From: Stanieria cyanosphaera PCC 7437
GTDB taxonomy: Bacteria; Cyanobacteriota; Cyanobacteriia; Cyanobacteriales; Xenococcaceae
Reading direction: 5' to 3'
NCBI RefSeq assembly: GCF_000317575.1
Contig: NC_019748.1
Span: 1,070,001 to 1,134,000, forward strand
Length of the DNA: 64,000 nt
In this document: positions 62,719 to 64,000 of the stretch, in pieces
Position numbering within the stretch: the first letter of the stretch is position 1
Layout of the letters: each line of letters opens with the position of its first letter
Notes under the pieces: generated by a model
Databases searched by the model: none
Told to the model about the DNA's origin: nothing
What the model saw: the letters and a program-made list of their open reading frames with translations, nothing else
Program-made: the position numbers and the translations under genes

Positions 62719-63174
62719 ATGAGCAGTAATACTATTTTGTTAGTAGAGGATAATCGTGACTATCAAGAGTTAATTAGACTAGCATTTAACGAAAGTGAAA
62801 TTGAACATAATTTAGTCATTGTATCTGATGGCATAATCGCTTTAGAATATTTATTTGGCACGGGTAGTTTTCGCGACCGCGATTTAAATATAATGCCAGA
62901 TTTAGTTTTACTTGATTTAAACTTACCTCAACTTAATGGTTTAGAAATTTTGCAGCGCATTCGTGCCAATCCCATCACCAGACTGTTACCCGTAACAATT
63001 ATTAGTTCTTCACTTGAACCTGAAGACATTATCAATGGTTATGTTTATGGTTGCAATAGTTATATTCATAAACCTGTAGACTTTACAATGCTGAAAAATT
63101 TTGTTAAAGAAATAACGTATTATTGGTTAATTATTAATCAAGCCCCACCTTATTTTGGAGCATTAAATGAGTAA
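62719..63174 (+). CDS. Response regulator, Rcp1/CheY type
   Basis: A single receiver domain of about 151 residues. ATG 62719 is preferred because the upstream in-frame extension (62686) encodes a Tyr/Phe-rich leader absent from the family. TILLVEDNRDYQELI has the acidic pocket, PDLVLLDLNLPQLNGLEILQRI the phosphorylated Asp, VTIISSSLEPEDI the Thr/Ser switch, and SYIHKPVDFTML the Lys. NLVIVSDGIIALEYLFGTG with the long loop is typical of Rcp1, partner of cyanobacterial phytochrome kinases. Its stop overlaps the start of the next gene (ATGAGTAA), so the two are translated together. The cognate kinase is not in the window. Confidence 0.92.
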   Translation: MSSNTILLVEDNRDYQELIRLAFNESEIEHNLVIVSDGIIALEYLFGTGSFRDRDLNIMPDLVLLDLNLPQLNGLEILQRIRANPITRLLPVTIISSSLEPEDIINGYVYGCNSYIHKPVDFTMLKNFVKEITYYWLIINQAPPYFGALNE

Positions 63175-64000
63175 ACTGCTACGAGTACTAATTGTCGAAG
63201 ACTCAGAAGATGATACTGACTTATTAGTAATCGAATTAGAACGTGGCGGTTATCAAATAATTTATCAGCGAGTAGAAACAAAAGAAGAAATGCAAGCTGC
63301 TCTTGAAGTTCAGGAGCAATGGGATATTATTTTAGCAGACTATTTTTTGCCCCGATTTAGTGCAAATGAGGCTTTGGATTTATTAAAAGAAAATAATTTA
63401 GATTTACCTTTTATTATTGTTTCTGGCAAAATCGGTGAAGATACGGCTGTAGCAGCGATGAAGGCAGGAGCGCATGATTATTTCATCAAAGGAAAATTGA
63501 CTCGCTTAATTGCTGCTGTAGAGAGAGAACTAAGAGAAGCTCTTTTGCGACAAGAACATCGTCATGCCCAAGAAAAACTGAAGTATTTAGCTTATTATGA
63601 TGAGTTAACTCATTTACCCAATCAAAGATTATTTATTCACCATTTAGCTCAACAGATTAAGAATAATCAGTTGTTTGCGGTTTTATTGATTAAGCTCGAG
63701 CGCTTTTCTAAAATTAAATATAGTTTGGGTCATGCTTTTAGTGACAAGTTGCTAATAGCTGCGATTAAAAGAATTGAAGTTTGTTTACAACCACAAGATT
63801 TTTTAGCTCGTGTTGGTACAGATGAATTTGCTATACTCCACATCTTTGAGAAACAAGTACGAAATTTTTCAGCCAATAATCTTTCTTTGGAACAACAAGC
63901 ACAACATCAAGCTAAAATCATTCACAATCAATTAATAGAACCTTTTCAAGTAGATAAAACGATCGCGTTTTCGGGAATTAGTATTGGCATTGCCTTAAAT
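63167..64000 (+). CDS. Response regulator with degenerate GGDEF domain (3' end outside window)
   Basis: A partial gene of 278 codons; it runs off the right edge. An N-terminal receiver starts LRVLIVEDSEDDTDLLVIEL, with the phospho-acceptor in ILADYFLPRF and the Lys in GAHDYFIKGKL. A coiled linker follows (EALLRQEHRHAQEKLKYLAY). YDELTHLPNQRLFIHHL starts a GGDEF domain, whose active-site loop reads RVGTDEFAIL, so the first part is GTDEF rather than GGDEF. It may be a sensor or an inactive cyclase, perhaps followed by EAL outside the window. The start ATG overlaps the previous stop by eight bases, giving a two-gene unit. Confidence 0.9.
   Translation, partial: MSKLLRVLIVEDSEDDTDLLVIELERGGYQIIYQRVETKEEMQAALEVQEQWDIILADYFLPRFSANEALDLLKENNLDLPFIIVSGKIGEDTAVAAMKAGAHDYFIKGKLTRLIAAVERELREALLRQEHRHAQEKLKYLAYYDELTHLPNQRLFIHHLAQQIKNNQLFAVLLIKLERFSKIKYSLGHAFSDKLLIAAIKRIEVCLQPQDFLARVGTDEFAILHIFEKQVRNFSANNLSLEQQAQHQAKIIHNQLIEPFQVDKTIAFSGISIGIALN

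Overview
The window is chromosomal DNA from a cyanobacterium. It carries psbK, a Tic20-family gene, a DUF4278 gene, a DUF1350 gene and a chloroplast-type GNAT gene. It is AT-rich and has many copies of the HIP1 octamer GCGATCGC inside genes. The species cannot be fixed from sequence alone; a unicellular or pleurocapsalean lineage is a guess. No rRNA, tRNA or CRISPR array was found.

Layout. 1-4.8 kb: a 2OG-Fe(II) oxygenase running off the left edge, a HAD/UbiA-like membrane protein, a glucokinase with an internal tandem duplication, and a DUF924 gene. 4.8-11.3 kb: urea nitrogen uptake, with ureG and urtABCDE behind a perfect NtcA-type promoter. 11.3-14.5 kb: DUF4278, a possible riboflavin-kinase-fold protein, SemiSWEET, sbcD and psbK. 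14.5-19.5 kb: an arsenic resistance island (arsR, a pstB remnant, a PstS-like protein, ACR3, a tyrosine phosphatase, ArsH and two different arsenate reductases) with tandem ATCAA-N6-TTGAT operators. 19.8-29 kb: a TonB-dependent receptor, NurA, a glycosyltransferase and a two-partner-secretion exoprotein whose 3' end abuts a TnpB insertion sequence. 30.3-38.1 kb: a lasso-peptide gene cluster, all on the minus strand (split B1/B2 maturase, cyclase, two methyltransferases, a 55-residue precursor, an HPr-kinase-like protein and an ABC exporter). 38.6-44.5 kb: a guanidine-utilisation operon (gdmH, hypA, hypB and an ABC importer) behind an NtcA box and a guanidine-I (ykkC) riboswitch with an overlapping terminator. 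44.5-64 kb: Nudix, a broken lipoprotein gene, a dipeptide-epimerase/DUF1611 pair resembling dgcA-dgcN, Tic20, FAH, rpsF, MOSC, AtzG/AtzE-like amidase, msrP, recR, a cytosine-5 methyltransferase, ahcY, membrane proteins, GNAT, DUF1350, and a response-regulator pair cut by the right edge.

How the genes work together. Nitrogen scavenging is the main theme. GdmH is expected to release urea and ammonia from guanidine, Urt imports urea, and UreG serves nickel urease. Both the urt and gdm promoters have the GTA-N8-TAC, N22, TA-N3-T architecture, so nitrogen starvation should switch both on, and guanidine is additionally required for the second. The most novel-looking element is the lasso cluster, especially a PRMT-like methyltransferase carrying its own C-terminal PqqD/RRE-like domain. 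Two MITE-like elements, a three-copy dispersed repeat and several short palindromes are spread through the intergenic regions.
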